Source: a bacterium (GTDB lineage: Bacteria > Zhuqueibacterota > Zhuqueibacteria > Zhuqueibacterales > Geothermadaptataceae). Taken from it: 64,000 bases of DNA. Where the stretch lies: assembly GCA_024275575.1 (NCBI GenBank), contig JAJRYV010000075.1, positions 1-64,000 of the forward strand, given 5' to 3'. A program made the position numbers and the translations under genes. Below are positions 1-9,260 of the stretch, piece after piece. The notes beneath the pieces were generated by a model that was given only the letters and a program-made list of their open reading frames with translations, was not told where the DNA came from and searched no databases. How positions within the stretch are numbered: position 1 is the first letter of the stretch; each line of letters opens with the position of its first letter.

Positions 1-786
1 ATTTCCATCGCGCAGCTCATCCAGCCATTGGCCAACGGCGCCCTGACCCTTTCCCTTGAAACGGATTTTGACGGCTGCATGGCGCTGGTGAAAAAACTGA
101 CCGAACACAAAGATATTTATCTCGCCAATTCGATGAATTCTCTGCGTGTGGAAGGACAAAAAAGCATTTCCGTCGAAATCGTTCAGCAACTGCAATGGCA
201 GGTTCCGGATTGGGTCATCGTGCCGGGCGGCAATTTGGGGAATATTTCCGCCATCGGCGCCGGCTTTCAGATGGCACACGAACTTGGCATTATTGAAAAA
301 TTACCGCGACTGGTTTGTGCCCAGGCGCAAAATGCTAACCCGCTTTATCGCAGTTTCAAAAATAATTTTACTGATTTTCAAGCGCAGCAGGCCGGGCAAA
401 CTCTCGCCAGCGCTATTCAAATCGGCAATCCGGTCAGTGTGCATAAAGCCATAAAAACACTACAAAAATTCGATGGCCTGGTTGAACAGGCAAGTGAAGA
501 AGAACTGGCGAATGCGGCGGCATTGGGTGATCTGGCCGGCCTGTTCACCTGTCCGCATACGGGTGTTGCTCTTGCCGCGCTACGGAAATTGCGGGATCGT
601 GGTGATATTAAGAAGAGCGAGACAGTCGTCGTTATCTCCACGGCGCACGGTCTGAAGTTTACCGGGTTCAAACAAAAATATCACCAAAACGCTTTGGCTG
701 ATTTTTCTGCGAAATTTGCCAATTTTCCCGTTTCACTACCGGCGACAATCGATGCAGTACTTGAGGCTGTGGAGCAAAAATTTTAG
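1..786 (+). CDS. thrC: Threonine synthase, C-terminal part (5' end outside window)
   Basis: PLP-dependent enzyme that converts O-phosphohomoserine to threonine in the cytoplasm, the last step of threonine synthesis. The frame is open from base 1 (ISIAQLIQPLANGAL...), so the ORF-track start at a TTG (base 28) is only the first start-like codon and the true start lies upstream. The visible ~260 residues match the C-terminal half: the stretch WVIVPGGNLGNISAIGAGF is the glycine-rich segment that binds the PLP phosphate, and CPHTGVALAAL near the end is a conserved family motif. The PLP lysine would be in the missing N-terminal part. It ends in a TAG about 300 bp before the next gene, so it is probably the last gene of its unit. 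Confident family call. Confidence 0.9.
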   Translation: MSIAQLIQPLANGALTLSLETDFDGCMALVKKLTEHKDIYLANSMNSLRVEGQKSISVEIVQQLQWQVPDWVIVPGGNLGNISAIGAGFQMAHELGIIEKLPRLVCAQAQNANPLYRSFKNNFTDFQAQQAGQTLASAIQIGNPVSVHKAIKTLQKFDGLVEQASEEELANAAALGDLAGLFTCPHTGVALAALRKLRDRGDIKKSETVVVISTAHGLKFTGFKQKYHQNALADFSAKFANFPVSLPATIDAVLEAVEQKF

Positions 787-1091
787 TCTTTACTTCGATC
801 ATTGTAGTTGAAATTTTCGCCGCAGCTTTTCCCGTTCAACTCCGGCATTATTGTTCCGGTTTGTTTTCTTCTTGGAAATAGTTAAAAATTTAATATTTTT
901 TATTAGCATTATTTGTTGCATGTTGGGCAATCACCCCGGTTTCGTTCAATTCAAATCAAAACTGCCTGGCCATATCCGCCCAGCAGGATTTTCTTCCTGC
1001 TTTTCAATCGTAGAATCCCGCCATTCATACAAACAGTGAGAGTTTCGCTTAGGGGGATTTGAAAAAATTAATCCGGAAAGGATGGAGATTT
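787..1091. other. Intergenic region after thrC
   Basis: About 305 bases with no supported gene. The 62-codon ORF of the track (851-1039) has no ribosome-binding site, and its phenylalanine/isoleucine-rich start followed by a low-complexity end looks non-coding. The only structured element is a short hairpin near 982-1005 (listed separately). Confidence 0.6.
982..1005 (+). terminator. Possible weak terminator hairpin downstream of thrC
   Basis: Stem AGCAGG / CCTGCT with an 8-nt loop, followed by only four T residues. The stem is short and lies about 200 nt after the thrC stop, so this is a tentative call. Confidence 0.3.
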
Positions 1092-1790
1092 ATGGCTGGA
1101 AAAACCAATACCATCGAGATTATATCCAAATTATTGCTACCGTTGGTGATCGCTGTACTCGGCATCGTTTACAATATCGTTCAGGAACGACATAATCAGG
1201 AACAGCTTGCAGCAAACCGCGCCACCAGCCTGATGAAACATCTCGTGAGTAAAAACCCTGAAGAACGCAAACTGGCGATCGTTGTTATCACACACCTTGC
1301 AGCGAAAAAACAGGTGTCGCCGGAGCTTGCAGCATCCCTTATCACGATGGTAACGGATTCTGATACGACGGTCGCAAAGCTGGCATCCGGAGCGCTGAAC
1401 AAGGTAACCGATGCTGACACTTCACTAAGAAGGTCGATTTCAGAGACGGTGAATGCTGTCAAGGCCGCTTTTATTAAATCGGATTCAAATTTTGTGACAT
1501 GCCGGGATGTCGACAAACATGAACCTGTCGACAAAGCTACATATTTTGATCAGGGAAAAGTTTGGGTGTGGGCAAAGGTAAACGCCCCGCGCGATGAAGT
1601 CATTAAGTTGCAATGGGTTGATAAAGAAAATGAGCAAATTTTGGCGGAAAGAAGTATCCGCATAAAGAAAAACCCCACAGGGTACCGGACTTATTGGTGG
1701 AAAAACTTCACCAAACCGGGGACCTACGAAGTGCAATTGTACAACAGCTTTAACCAGTCGATCGGACGGCAGGAGTTTGCGGTGAAATGA
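1092..1790 (+). CDS. Membrane-anchored protein with HEAT-like helices and DUF2914-like C-terminal domain
   Basis: Function unknown. I prefer the ATG at 1092 over the TTG at 1059 because GGAG sits 5 nt before it. The protein (about 232 aa) starts with one hydrophobic segment (KLLLPLVIAVLGIVYNIV), then a charged helical part (residues ~40-110) with HEAT-like pairs of helices (NPEERKLAIVVITHLAAKK, TVAKLASGALNKV). The C-terminal ~85 residues (VWVWAKVNAP...IKLQWVDKEN...YRTYWWKNFTKPGTYEVQLYNS...IGRQEFAVK) fit the DUF2914 pattern of aromatic-rich beta strands. The topology suggests a periplasmic protein tethered to the inner membrane. It stands alone between thrC and the opposite-strand rsgA. The DUF2914 assignment is by motif memory and should be checked by HMM. 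Confidence 0.7.
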   Translation: MAGKTNTIEIISKLLLPLVIAVLGIVYNIVQERHNQEQLAANRATSLMKHLVSKNPEERKLAIVVITHLAAKKQVSPELAASLITMVTDSDTTVAKLASGALNKVTDADTSLRRSISETVNAVKAAFIKSDSNFVTCRDVDKHEPVDKATYFDQGKVWVWAKVNAPRDEVIKLQWVDKENEQILAERSIRIKKNPTGYRTYWWKNFTKPGTYEVQLYNSFNQSIGRQEFAVK

Positions 1791-2127
1791 CAGAAATAAA
1801 AATGCCCTTGGAAAACCGGCTGAATTTTGCGCAACATCAGTTGGTGGAAACCGGTTTGATATTTGTCGGTGACGATTAAAATTTTGTATTCATCTTTCTT
1901 AAATATTGCCGGATTCTGCAGAATTCCGGTTTATTTCGGACGATATGATCATAAAAACAGGATTGCCAGAAAAAACCGGCATCGATTTTCCGGGCGTTCA
2001 CGGTTACAATACGTTTATATTGATTGACGATAATCCCCAATGTGCCGGTTTTCCATTTAACGTTTTTACCGCCTGTTTGTAGCCGGAAATTCGGTCTGTC
2101 ATCGCCGTTGTTTCGGTTTCGTTATCC
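1791..2127. other. Intergenic region between convergent genes
   Basis: About 340 bases between the DUF2914-like gene and rsgA. Only very short ORFs are present (for example 25 codons from 1811) and none has a ribosome-binding site or recognisable sequence. No terminator with a T-tract was found. The right edge is a 29-nt palindromic element. Confidence 0.5.
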
Positions 2128-2156
2128 GTAGAGGCGCCCAAATTGAGCGTCTCTAC
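2128..2156. repeat. 29-nt palindromic element overlapping the rsgA stop codon
   Basis: GTAGAGGCGCCCAAATTGAG... forms a near-perfect palindrome with ends GTAGAGGCGC / GCGTCTCTAC (one G-T pair) and a ~9-nt loop. It resembles the GTAGAGACGC...GCGTCTCTAC hairpins scattered between genes in many bacteria. The rsgA TAG stop (complement of 2153-2155) is made from its right arm. Confidence 0.65.
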
Positions 2157-3229
2157 CGGTTCTTCCCCCTGATTTTTTTCATATTTTTGATCGCCCGATG
2201 TAAGATTTTGTCCTGCCTTTTGGCCTCCAGCCGGCTTTGAAGTTGCTGTTTTTCTTTAAGTTGCTGTAATTCATCCTGCATTTTCTGAAAATTTTTATAG
2301 CGCGCCATCTGTATTTCGCCGCTTTTTACGGCCTGTCGCACCGCACAGCCCGGTTCCTGCCGGTGTCGACAATCGCGAAAGTGGCAATTTTCTGCCGTGG
2401 TGGTAATTTCCTCAAAAGCCTCGGCTATACCGCGATCGGCATCCCAGAGCTGAATTTCACGCATGCCGGGCGTATCGATGAGCAGGCCGCCGCCGGGCAA
2501 AATGATCAGCTCCCGCTGGGTTGTGGTGTGCCGCCCTTTTTCTACTGAAGAACGTAGCGTATCCACCCGTTGGCGCTCCTCACCGATGATTTTGTTGATA
2601 ATCGTGGACTTACCAACGCCGGAGGAGCCGATCATCGCACAGGTTTTATTGTTTTTAAAATAAGGTTGCAATTGCTCGAGTCCATCCCGGTTCGATGCAC
2701 TTAAAAAATGTACCGGTACGCCAAAAGCAATTTCTGCTGTTTGTTCAACAAAGTATTCCGGGTTGTCACACAAGTCAGCTTTGTTGAGTAAAATCACCGG
2801 GCCGGCGCCACTGTCCCAGGCGAGTGTCAGGTAGCGTTCGAGGCGACGCACATTAAAATCAAAATTAAGTGAAGTGACGATAAAAAGAAAATCGACATTC
2901 GCAGCGATGATCTGTTCCTGGGTGTGTTGCCCTGCTACTTTTCGTGAAATTTTGCTTTTTCGTGGTAAAATCGCCTGTACGATACCTTTGTTTTCATCCG
3001 CAAGGCGGCGAAAGACGATCCAGTCCCCCACGGTTGGGAACTCACCTTGCGAACGTGCTTCGTGGCGGAATTTGCCTGAAATTTCGCAAGTGATCTGGCC
3101 GAATTCACTGTACAGCCGGAGATATTGTTTGTGTTCGACCGCGACTTTTCCAACAGCGAAACCTTGCTCTGCATAAGACTTGAAGTGGGCTGAAAAAAAA
3201 TCATTCCATCCGAGGGATTGTAAATTCAT
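2153..3229 (-). CDS. rsgA: Ribosome small-subunit-dependent GTPase A
   Basis: Late assembly factor of the 30S ribosomal subunit (also YjeQ). It hydrolyses GTP on binding the 30S and releases RbfA or checks the decoding site. The sequence shows the family's circularly permuted G motifs: NKAD (G4, about residue 150) precedes the P-loop GSSGVGKST (about 201) and DTPG (about 252). An N-terminal OB fold precedes them, and a zinc knuckle follows with C-x4-C-x-H-x5-C (CHFRDCRHRQEPGC). The tail is a basic coiled coil. I chose the ATG (MNLQSLGWNDFF, typical of relatives); a GTG three codons upstream (3238) is possible. No clear Shine-Dalgarno is seen for either. It is the last gene of the minus-strand block, 50 nt after the RND pump gene. 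Confidence 0.95.
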   Translation of the reverse strand: MNLQSLGWNDFFSAHFKSYAEQGFAVGKVAVEHKQYLRLYSEFGQITCEISGKFRHEARSQGEFPTVGDWIVFRRLADENKGIVQAILPRKSKISRKVAGQHTQEQIIAANVDFLFIVTSLNFDFNVRRLERYLTLAWDSGAGPVILLNKADLCDNPEYFVEQTAEIAFGVPVHFLSASNRDGLEQLQPYFKNNKTCAMIGSSGVGKSTIINKIIGEERQRVDTLRSSVEKGRHTTTQRELIILPGGGLLIDTPGMREIQLWDADRGIAEAFEEITTTAENCHFRDCRHRQEPGCAVRQAVKSGEIQMARYKNFQKMQDELQQLKEKQQLQSRLEAKRQDKILHRAIKNMKKIRGKNR

Positions 3230-3290
3230 TCTAGCCACAGTTCTGCTATTTTAAAAGTATGATTTGAGACAAAATCTTGCATTTATCGCC

Positions 3291-6200
3291 TCAATTGGTC
3301 AAAAGTTTTTGCATGCCGGTTTTACCATGTGTGAGAGCTTTTTGCACTAATATCTTGTAATCTTCGAGAATATAATAAAGTGTGGGCACCAGTACCATGG
3401 TGATAAAAGTACCGAACATAACGCCGAATCCCAGTGAAACGGCCATGGGAATCAGGAATTGCGCTTGCACTGATTTTTCCAGCAAAAGCGGCGTCAAACC
3501 GAGGAATGTGGTTAAAGATGTCAGTAAAATCGGTCGGAAACGGCTGACGCCCGCATCGCGAATAGCTTGTGCCAGCGGCACACCTGTCTGCCGTGCCTGA
3601 TTGATAAAATCGACCATGATCAGGCTGTCATTGACGACGACGCCGGTTAACGCGACGATGCCGAAGGCCGAAAGGATGGTCAATTCCATTCCCATCAGCA
3701 CATGCCCCCACACAGCGCCGACGATGCCGAAGGGGATGGCGCTCATGACGATCAGTGGTTGCAGGTAGGAGCGGAAGGGAATCGCCAGCAGGCCGTAAAT
3801 CATGATCATGGCGATGAAGAAACCACGTTTCAGGCCGGCGATTGTCCGTCGCTGTTCCCGTTGTTCTCCTTCGAATGTGTAAGCGATGCTGGGGTGGTCG
3901 GCCACCAGTTGCGGCAAATAATTTTGCCGCAGGTCGGCGAGAATTTCGTTGGGAACGGCGATTTTCAAATCGACATCGGCGGTGACGGAAATTGTGCGTT
4001 GACGGTCGGTACGGTTGATTGTGGCATAACCGCGGCCAAGTCGGGCATTTGCCGCCGTTGAAAACGGCACTTCTCCGCCGCCGGTTACGCGTATGCGCAT
4101 GTTTTCGAGATCACCGAGGCTGCGCCTTTCTGCTGCAGGATAACGAACCATCACCCGGATATCGTCACGGCCGCGCTGAATGCGCTGGGCTTCGGCGCCG
4201 TAAAAAGCCTGGCGTACCTGGTTGCCGAGGTCGAATAATGAAAGCCCGAGGTTTTCCGCTTCCGGGGTGATGCTGAGCTCAATTTCCTGTTTACCCGCCC
4301 GATATGAATCTGAAATATCATAGACGCCGTTATACTGCCGCAATTTCGCCTTCAGTTTCTCTGCAGCCGCGGTCAGCTCCTGATAATTGACGCCGGACAA
4401 CTGCACGTTGATCGGTTCACCCGAGCTCATCAGGGAAGCTGTGAAAGTCAGTTCAACGGCATCGGGAATTGGGCCGTTGAGCTTGCGCCAGCGCCGGGCA
4501 ATTTCCGGACTGGAATATTGGCGGATTTCCGAGGGCGCCAGTTCGATATTGACTTCGCCAAGGTGCGCTTCGGAGAATGTGGCGTCTACCGCACCGTTGT
4601 GACGGCTGCTGCGCACCCGAAACGGCTGCTGGCCGACGGAGGCGAGGATGTGATTAAAAATCGGTGCCTCATCTGTACCATTTCCCTGCTCAATTTCTTT
4701 GCGGAGCTGCAACGCCGATTGCTCTAATTGCTTCACTGCTGCTGCGGTGGCTTCAGCGGGCGTGCCCCGGGGCATGGTCAACAAGGCTACGACATTGTCG
4801 GCGTCAACAGCCGGGAAAAAGATAAACTTGATCCAGCCTCCCGCGATCAGCCCGAATGTTAAAAGAAGTGTGCCCACACCGACGGCAACGCTGGTGTAGC
4901 GAAAATCTAACGCCCATTCAAGCGTCGGTTTGTATAGTTTGTGAATAAAATCCTGCAAACGATCTGAAAAATAGCGCTGAAACCGCGCCCATAAGCCCGG
5001 GTTTTTTTTCTCCGTCATAAAGCTGGAATGACCGAGGTGGGCCGGCAAGATAAACAAGGCTTCGATCAGTGAAAAAGTCAAGGTGGAGATCACCACGATG
5101 GGAATCACTTTCATCACTTTTCCCATGGTGCCCTCGACGTTCAGCAGTGGCCAGAATGCGGCAATCGTTGTCAGTATTGCGAAAACAACCGGCACGGCAA
5201 CCTGTTTTGTCCCTTCGATGGCAGCATCGAGAGGTTTTGCCCCTTTTTCGAGAAATGAATAGACATTTTCCCCGACGACGATGGCATCATCAACGACGAT
5301 GCCCAGCACGACGATAAAGGCAAAAAGGGAAATCAGGTTAATGGAGACATCGTAAATGGGCATCAGCCAGAAAGCGCCGAAAAAGGAAATGACCAGCCCC
5401 ACGGAAACCCATATCGCCAGGCGCAAGCGTAGGAAAAGCGCCAATGAAATAAAGACCAGAATTAGCCCCATGCGACCATTGCGCAGGAGTAAATCGAGAC
5501 GGCTTTTGAGGATTTTAGTATCATCCTGCCAGGTCGTCAGGCTGATGCCCCCGGGCACGCGCAAGCGCGCCTCGACAAGGTATTCCTGCACCGCGGCTGC
5601 GACTTCGAGGGCGCTTTCCTCGCCGACGCGAAATACTTTTAATATCGCCGTGGGTTTGCCGTCGAATCGTGCTGATTGATCGGTATCGGCAAAACCATCA
5701 CGAACAGCCGCCACATTACCGAGATAAAGGCGTGTGCCGTCGGGTGCTGTGCGCAGTAAAATTTTGTCAAATTCAGTGCCATGATAGGCCTGCCCCTTTG
5801 TGCGGATGAGAATTTCTCCACCTCCCGTTTTGACCGAGCCGCCGGGCAAATCGAGAGATGAACGCCGTACGGCACGCACAACTTCATCAAAGGTTAGGCC
5901 GTAGCGCCGCAAATCAGCCTCGGAAACTTCGATGGATATTTCATAAGGGCGAACGTTGGTGAGTTCAACCTGGGTGATATTGGGGTAAACCAGCAGCTCA
6001 TTGCGCATGCGCTCACCGATGGCCTTTAGCGAGCGTTCATCCGTATCACCCGAGATCGCGATATTGATGACCTGATTGCGCATGATAAATTCTTTAATCA
6101 CCGGTTTTTCCGTTTCCAGGGGAAAAGTCTCGATTCCATCGACGCGCATTTTGATTTCATCGAGAACGTCCTGCACCGCGTATCCGTGCTCCACCTCGGC

Positions 6201-6479
6201 GGTGACGGTGCCGAGATTTTCCGCCGCTGTCGAACGAATGCGCTCGATGCCTTCGATATCCTGAATGGCTTCTTCAATTTTAACACAAACCCCTTCTTCC
6301 ACCTCAGTCGGAGCAGCGCCGCGATAAGCGACGCTGATGGTGATACTATCGGTGTTTAATTCCGGAAAAACTTCTTTCTTGATGCCACTGATTGAAATGA
6401 GGCCTGCCGTGATGATGCCGAACATCAGCAAATTGGCGGTGACGGAATTGCGGGCAAACCAATCTATCGCACGGTACAT
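3291..6479 (-). CDS. RND efflux pump, inner-membrane permease subunit
   Basis: Proton-driven trimeric exporter of the AcrB/MexB superfamily, 1062 aa, about the usual length. N-terminal TM1 (NSVTANLLMFGIITAGL) is followed by the porter domain with GAAPTEVEEGVCVKIEEAI. The TM4 pair of proton-relay aspartates is in VLGIVVDDAIVVGENVYSF, and the second half repeats the fold with GVVVNDSLIMVDFINQAR. There is no sign of a heavy-metal (CusA) signature, so the substrate is a drug or other hydrophobic compound, or unknown. AGGAG lies 5 nt before the ATG. It forms an operon with the adaptor (39-nt gap) and the outer-membrane factor: all three parts of a tripartite pump, in the order OMF-adaptor-permease. 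Confidence 0.93.
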   Translation of the reverse strand: MYRAIDWFARNSVTANLLMFGIITAGLISISGIKKEVFPELNTDSITISVAYRGAAPTEVEEGVCVKIEEAIQDIEGIERIRSTAAENLGTVTAEVEHGYAVQDVLDEIKMRVDGIETFPLETEKPVIKEFIMRNQVINIAISGDTDERSLKAIGERMRNELLVYPNITQVELTNVRPYEISIEVSEADLRRYGLTFDEVVRAVRRSSLDLPGGSVKTGGGEILIRTKGQAYHGTEFDKILLRTAPDGTRLYLGNVAAVRDGFADTDQSARFDGKPTAILKVFRVGEESALEVAAAVQEYLVEARLRVPGGISLTTWQDDTKILKSRLDLLLRNGRMGLILVFISLALFLRLRLAIWVSVGLVISFFGAFWLMPIYDVSINLISLFAFIVVLGIVVDDAIVVGENVYSFLEKGAKPLDAAIEGTKQVAVPVVFAILTTIAAFWPLLNVEGTMGKVMKVIPIVVISTLTFSLIEALFILPAHLGHSSFMTEKKNPGLWARFQRYFSDRLQDFIHKLYKPTLEWALDFRYTSVAVGVGTLLLTFGLIAGGWIKFIFFPAVDADNVVALLTMPRGTPAEATAAAVKQLEQSALQLRKEIEQGNGTDEAPIFNHILASVGQQPFRVRSSRHNGAVDATFSEAHLGEVNIELAPSEIRQYSSPEIARRWRKLNGPIPDAVELTFTASLMSSGEPINVQLSGVNYQELTAAAEKLKAKLRQYNGVYDISDSYRAGKQEIELSITPEAENLGLSLFDLGNQVRQAFYGAEAQRIQRGRDDIRVMVRYPAAERRSLGDLENMRIRVTGGGEVPFSTAANARLGRGYATINRTDRQRTISVTADVDLKIAVPNEILADLRQNYLPQLVADHPSIAYTFEGEQREQRRTIAGLKRGFFIAMIMIYGLLAIPFRSYLQPLIVMSAIPFGIVGAVWGHVLMGMELTILSAFGIVALTGVVVNDSLIMVDFINQARQTGVPLAQAIRDAGVSRFRPILLTSLTTFLGLTPLLLEKSVQAQFLIPMAVSLGFGVMFGTFITMVLVPTLYYILEDYKILVQKALTHGKTGMQKLLTN

Positions 6480-6518
6480 TTTATCTCCTGCATGGATTTA
6501 AAAATATCGGTGAAACTT

Positions 6519-7682
6519 TTAATTATACACACGCACCTGCATGCCGTTGACAAACGCTTCCAGTGGCGAAATACAAATTTCGTCACCGTCCGACAGACCT
6601 CGGGTAACAATCGCAGTTTCATCGTAAATCCGGGCGATCTCAACAGGACGATAGTGCAAGGTTTGATCTTTATTGACGATTAAAACCTGGTCACCGTCGC
6701 GCAGGGCGATGCGGGGAATGGCCGCAATATTTTTAAAAATTTTACCATGAATCTGCGCTTTTACAAAAAAACCTACAGCGAGAGGCGGGCTGTTGGGGTT
6801 CGTTTTATGGCCGTAGGGGTCTACAATTCGTGCAACAGCATGCAGCATGCGGCTGCGCGCGTCGATTTCGCCTTCCATGCGCACGATGCGCGCCGGCCAG
6901 CTATGTGTTTTCCCGGCAAAATTTGCCGTCAGGGTGACTTTCGGACCGGCGATTTTTCCGCTTTCGCCGCGATAGTTTAACGGCAAATCGAGATAGGCGA
7001 GCTGCTTGTCCGGAATCGGCAGGCGAATTTCCGCATAGTCAACAGCATAGATGACCGCCAGGGCTATGCCCGGATTGACATACTGACCGACATCGACGTT
7101 TTTTTTACGCACACGTCCGCTGAAAGGGGCACGGATTTTTGTCCGCTGCCTATTGAGCTCGGCCTGCTGCAAGCGGGCTTTCCCAGCATTGAGCGAGGCC
7201 AGCGCTTCTTTCAGTTGCGGTTCGCGCAGCACCAGCTTTGAAGGTTCACCTTTGCCCAGCCGCTGCCATTCATCTTTGGCAATGCGCGCCTCTTCCTGTT
7301 CACGGCGATAACGTAATTCAGCCTGGGCAACCTGTGCTTCAGCCTGGATTTTTGCCAGTTTATAATCACGGTCATCGATCCTGACGAGGATTTCATTTTT
7401 CTCAAAAAAGCCGCCGGCCGCGAACGCTCGGGCAACGAAAGTCACCTGCCCGGAAACCTGGGCGATGAGGGCGCTTTCCGTACGCGGTGCAACCGTCCCC
7501 TGAGAGCGCACGATCATTTGCATGTCTTTCTTTTCAACTTTAAATGTACGAATCAATGGTCGTGTAAGCTCCGCCGGCCTGTATGCAACTTTGGGTCGTG
7601 TGAAAAATAAAATTGCGGAAATGGCAACAGCGCCAAAGATGATCAGAATCGGCAGAATTATTTTTAATGTATATGTTCGCAT
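6519..7682 (-). CDS. RND efflux periplasmic adaptor (membrane fusion protein)
   Basis: Links the RND permease to the TolC-type channel. 387 aa. The N-terminal signal anchor (IILPILIIFGAVAISAILFFT) is followed by the first half of a lipoyl domain (VRSQGTVAPRTESALIAQVSGQVTFV), a helical hairpin (residues ~105-180, rich in A/E/Q/R), the second lipoyl half (IRAPFSGRVRKKNVDVGQYVNPG), a beta-barrel domain and a membrane-proximal domain (YRPVEIARIYDETAIVTRGLSDGDEICISPLEAFVNGMQVRVY). No lipobox, so it is probably anchored by the N-terminal helix. GGAG is 7 nt before the ATG. It lies between the outer-membrane factor (67 nt upstream) and the pump (39 nt downstream). Confidence 0.92.
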   Translation of the reverse strand: MRTYTLKIILPILIIFGAVAISAILFFTRPKVAYRPAELTRPLIRTFKVEKKDMQMIVRSQGTVAPRTESALIAQVSGQVTFVARAFAAGGFFEKNEILVRIDDRDYKLAKIQAEAQVAQAELRYRREQEEARIAKDEWQRLGKGEPSKLVLREPQLKEALASLNAGKARLQQAELNRQRTKIRAPFSGRVRKKNVDVGQYVNPGIALAVIYAVDYAEIRLPIPDKQLAYLDLPLNYRGESGKIAGPKVTLTANFAGKTHSWPARIVRMEGEIDARSRMLHAVARIVDPYGHKTNPNSPPLAVGFFVKAQIHGKIFKNIAAIPRIALRDGDQVLIVNKDQTLHYRPVEIARIYDETAIVTRGLSDGDEICISPLEAFVNGMQVRVYN

Positions 7683-7749
7683 CGATTACTCCGGTAATTT
7701 GAATCAGCCGCCGGCAAGTGCAATGCTGATCTGCGTCGTTAAGTTAATA

Positions 7750-9165
7750 TCAGTTTATTGCCTCGCCGCTAAACCCGCCGCCCAATGCTAAATATAAGCT
7801 AACCCGGGCTTCAAGGCGCATGCGTTGTACGTTGAGCAACTGGCTCTCGGCATCAAATGCCCGGCGCTGCGCTTCGAGCACGGTGATCAGATCGCTGACC
7901 CCGGAATAATAACGGGATTCGGCCAGGCTGCGGGAAGCGAGCGCCTGGTTGGTCGCCAGCCGTAAAGTTTCTTCCTGCCGGCTGAGATATTTTTCGGCCG
8001 CCAGGGCGTTTTCTACCTCGGCAAAAGCCGTGAGCACTTTATCGGCATAAGCGGCGAGGGCTTGCTGATTTTGCGCTTTCGCAAGTTTGACCGCTGCCCA
8101 TAATCGACCTCCCTGAAAAATCGGCTGAACGATATTTCCGGCGATATTCCAGACGAGAAAATCCTGGTTGAGCAATTCGTTGTATTCGATGGGGCTGGTA
8201 CCACGGCTGCCGCTGATCGCAAGGCGTGGCAAAAAAGCCAATTTCGCCTGTTTAATGCTGATTTTGCTGGCGGCGAGCATGCGCTCCGCTGTGTATAAAT
8301 CAGGGCGTCGGAATAATAATTCAGCCGGTAAACCGACCGGAACTGCTGCCGAAATCTCCGGCAGTTCCGGTGAAATCTCGAGGGTCGCTGCAGGATAATT
8401 GCCCATCAACACCTCTAACTGCCGCAGCGCTTGCTCGGCAAGCATTTGTCGCTGCACGAGAAAGGATTCAGCCGTGGAAACGTTGGTCTCCGCGAGCATG
8501 AGATCGATCGACGGACGTAGTCCTTTTTTATAACGTTGTTTAATTTGATCGCGTGTGGCGGTAAAGTTCTTCAGCGTCGAGGCAGCCAGTTGCACTTGTT
8601 TTTTCCCCTCTACCGCCGCCAGCCAGGTTTTTACCGCCAGGCCGCTGATGGACAAGCGAGCGGCATGATAGTCAGCCCCCGTGGCCTGGATTTGCGCATT
8701 GGCCGCTGATTTTGCCGCGCGAACACGGCCCCACAAATCGATTTCCCAACTGACATCGGCCGAGAGACCGTAAACGATCGATTTTGATTCTAAAATGGCA
8801 TTGGGCGGCGCGTTGGGTATTGGCAGACCAACATATATCTGTTTTCGTTTGGCGCCGAAATTATTTGCTGAAACAGAGGGATAAAGCGGCGCGCCGGCAA
8901 TTGTCGCCTGCGCTCTGGCGGCGTCGATATTGGCTGCGGCAATTTTCAGATTGTAGTTGTTTTTTAATGTCGTCTTTAAAATTTTTGTCAGGCTGGAATC
9001 GGCAAAATTTGTCCACCACTGCGATTCGACTTCTCCGGTGAATTGATTTTCATTTTCCCATTTTTCACGAGTTATATTTTCGATTTTCGGATGATCAATT
9101 TTTGGAGGATGGGCGCAGGAAAAAAGGATGAGCAGGTATCCGCAATAGAAACTCGGTTTAAACAT
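7750..9165 (-). CDS. TolC/NodT-family outer-membrane efflux lipoprotein
   Basis: Trimeric outer-membrane channel of the tripartite efflux system. 471 aa. The signal peptide ends in a lipobox (LILFSC, Cys about residue 17), as in the OprM/NodT branch. Two outer-membrane-efflux repeats follow, with typical features: WWTNFADSSL, then LKIAAANIDAARAQATIAGAPLYPSVS, VSWEIDLWGRVRAAK, and in the second half ELLFRRPDLYTAERMLAASKISIKQAKLAFLPRLAISGSRG and a late ALAAEKYLSRQEETLRLA...YYSGVSDLITVLEAQRR helical hairpin. First gene of the efflux operon, 95 nt after glnE. No good Shine-Dalgarno is seen. Family call is firm; the substrate cannot be read from sequence. Confidence 0.92.
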   Translation of the reverse strand: MFKPSFYCGYLLILFSCAHPPKIDHPKIENITREKWENENQFTGEVESQWWTNFADSSLTKILKTTLKNNYNLKIAAANIDAARAQATIAGAPLYPSVSANNFGAKRKQIYVGLPIPNAPPNAILESKSIVYGLSADVSWEIDLWGRVRAAKSAANAQIQATGADYHAARLSISGLAVKTWLAAVEGKKQVQLAASTLKNFTATRDQIKQRYKKGLRPSIDLMLAETNVSTAESFLVQRQMLAEQALRQLEVLMGNYPAATLEISPELPEISAAVPVGLPAELLFRRPDLYTAERMLAASKISIKQAKLAFLPRLAISGSRGTSPIEYNELLNQDFLVWNIAGNIVQPIFQGGRLWAAVKLAKAQNQQALAAYADKVLTAFAEVENALAAEKYLSRQEETLRLATNQALASRSLAESRYYSGVSDLITVLEAQRRAFDAESQLLNVQRMRLEARVSLYLALGGGFSGEAIN

Positions 9166-9260
9166 TGGTTATTAGCTTTTCTGATTCTGATGTTAACAAT
9201 ATTTTTGAACTCAAAACAACGCCCTATTTACAAAAATTATTTCTGATTTCCTATACAATT

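Noticed and set aside
851-1039. 62-codon ORF after thrC
   Set aside because: No ribosome-binding site, composition not protein-like, and it lies in the probable terminator region.
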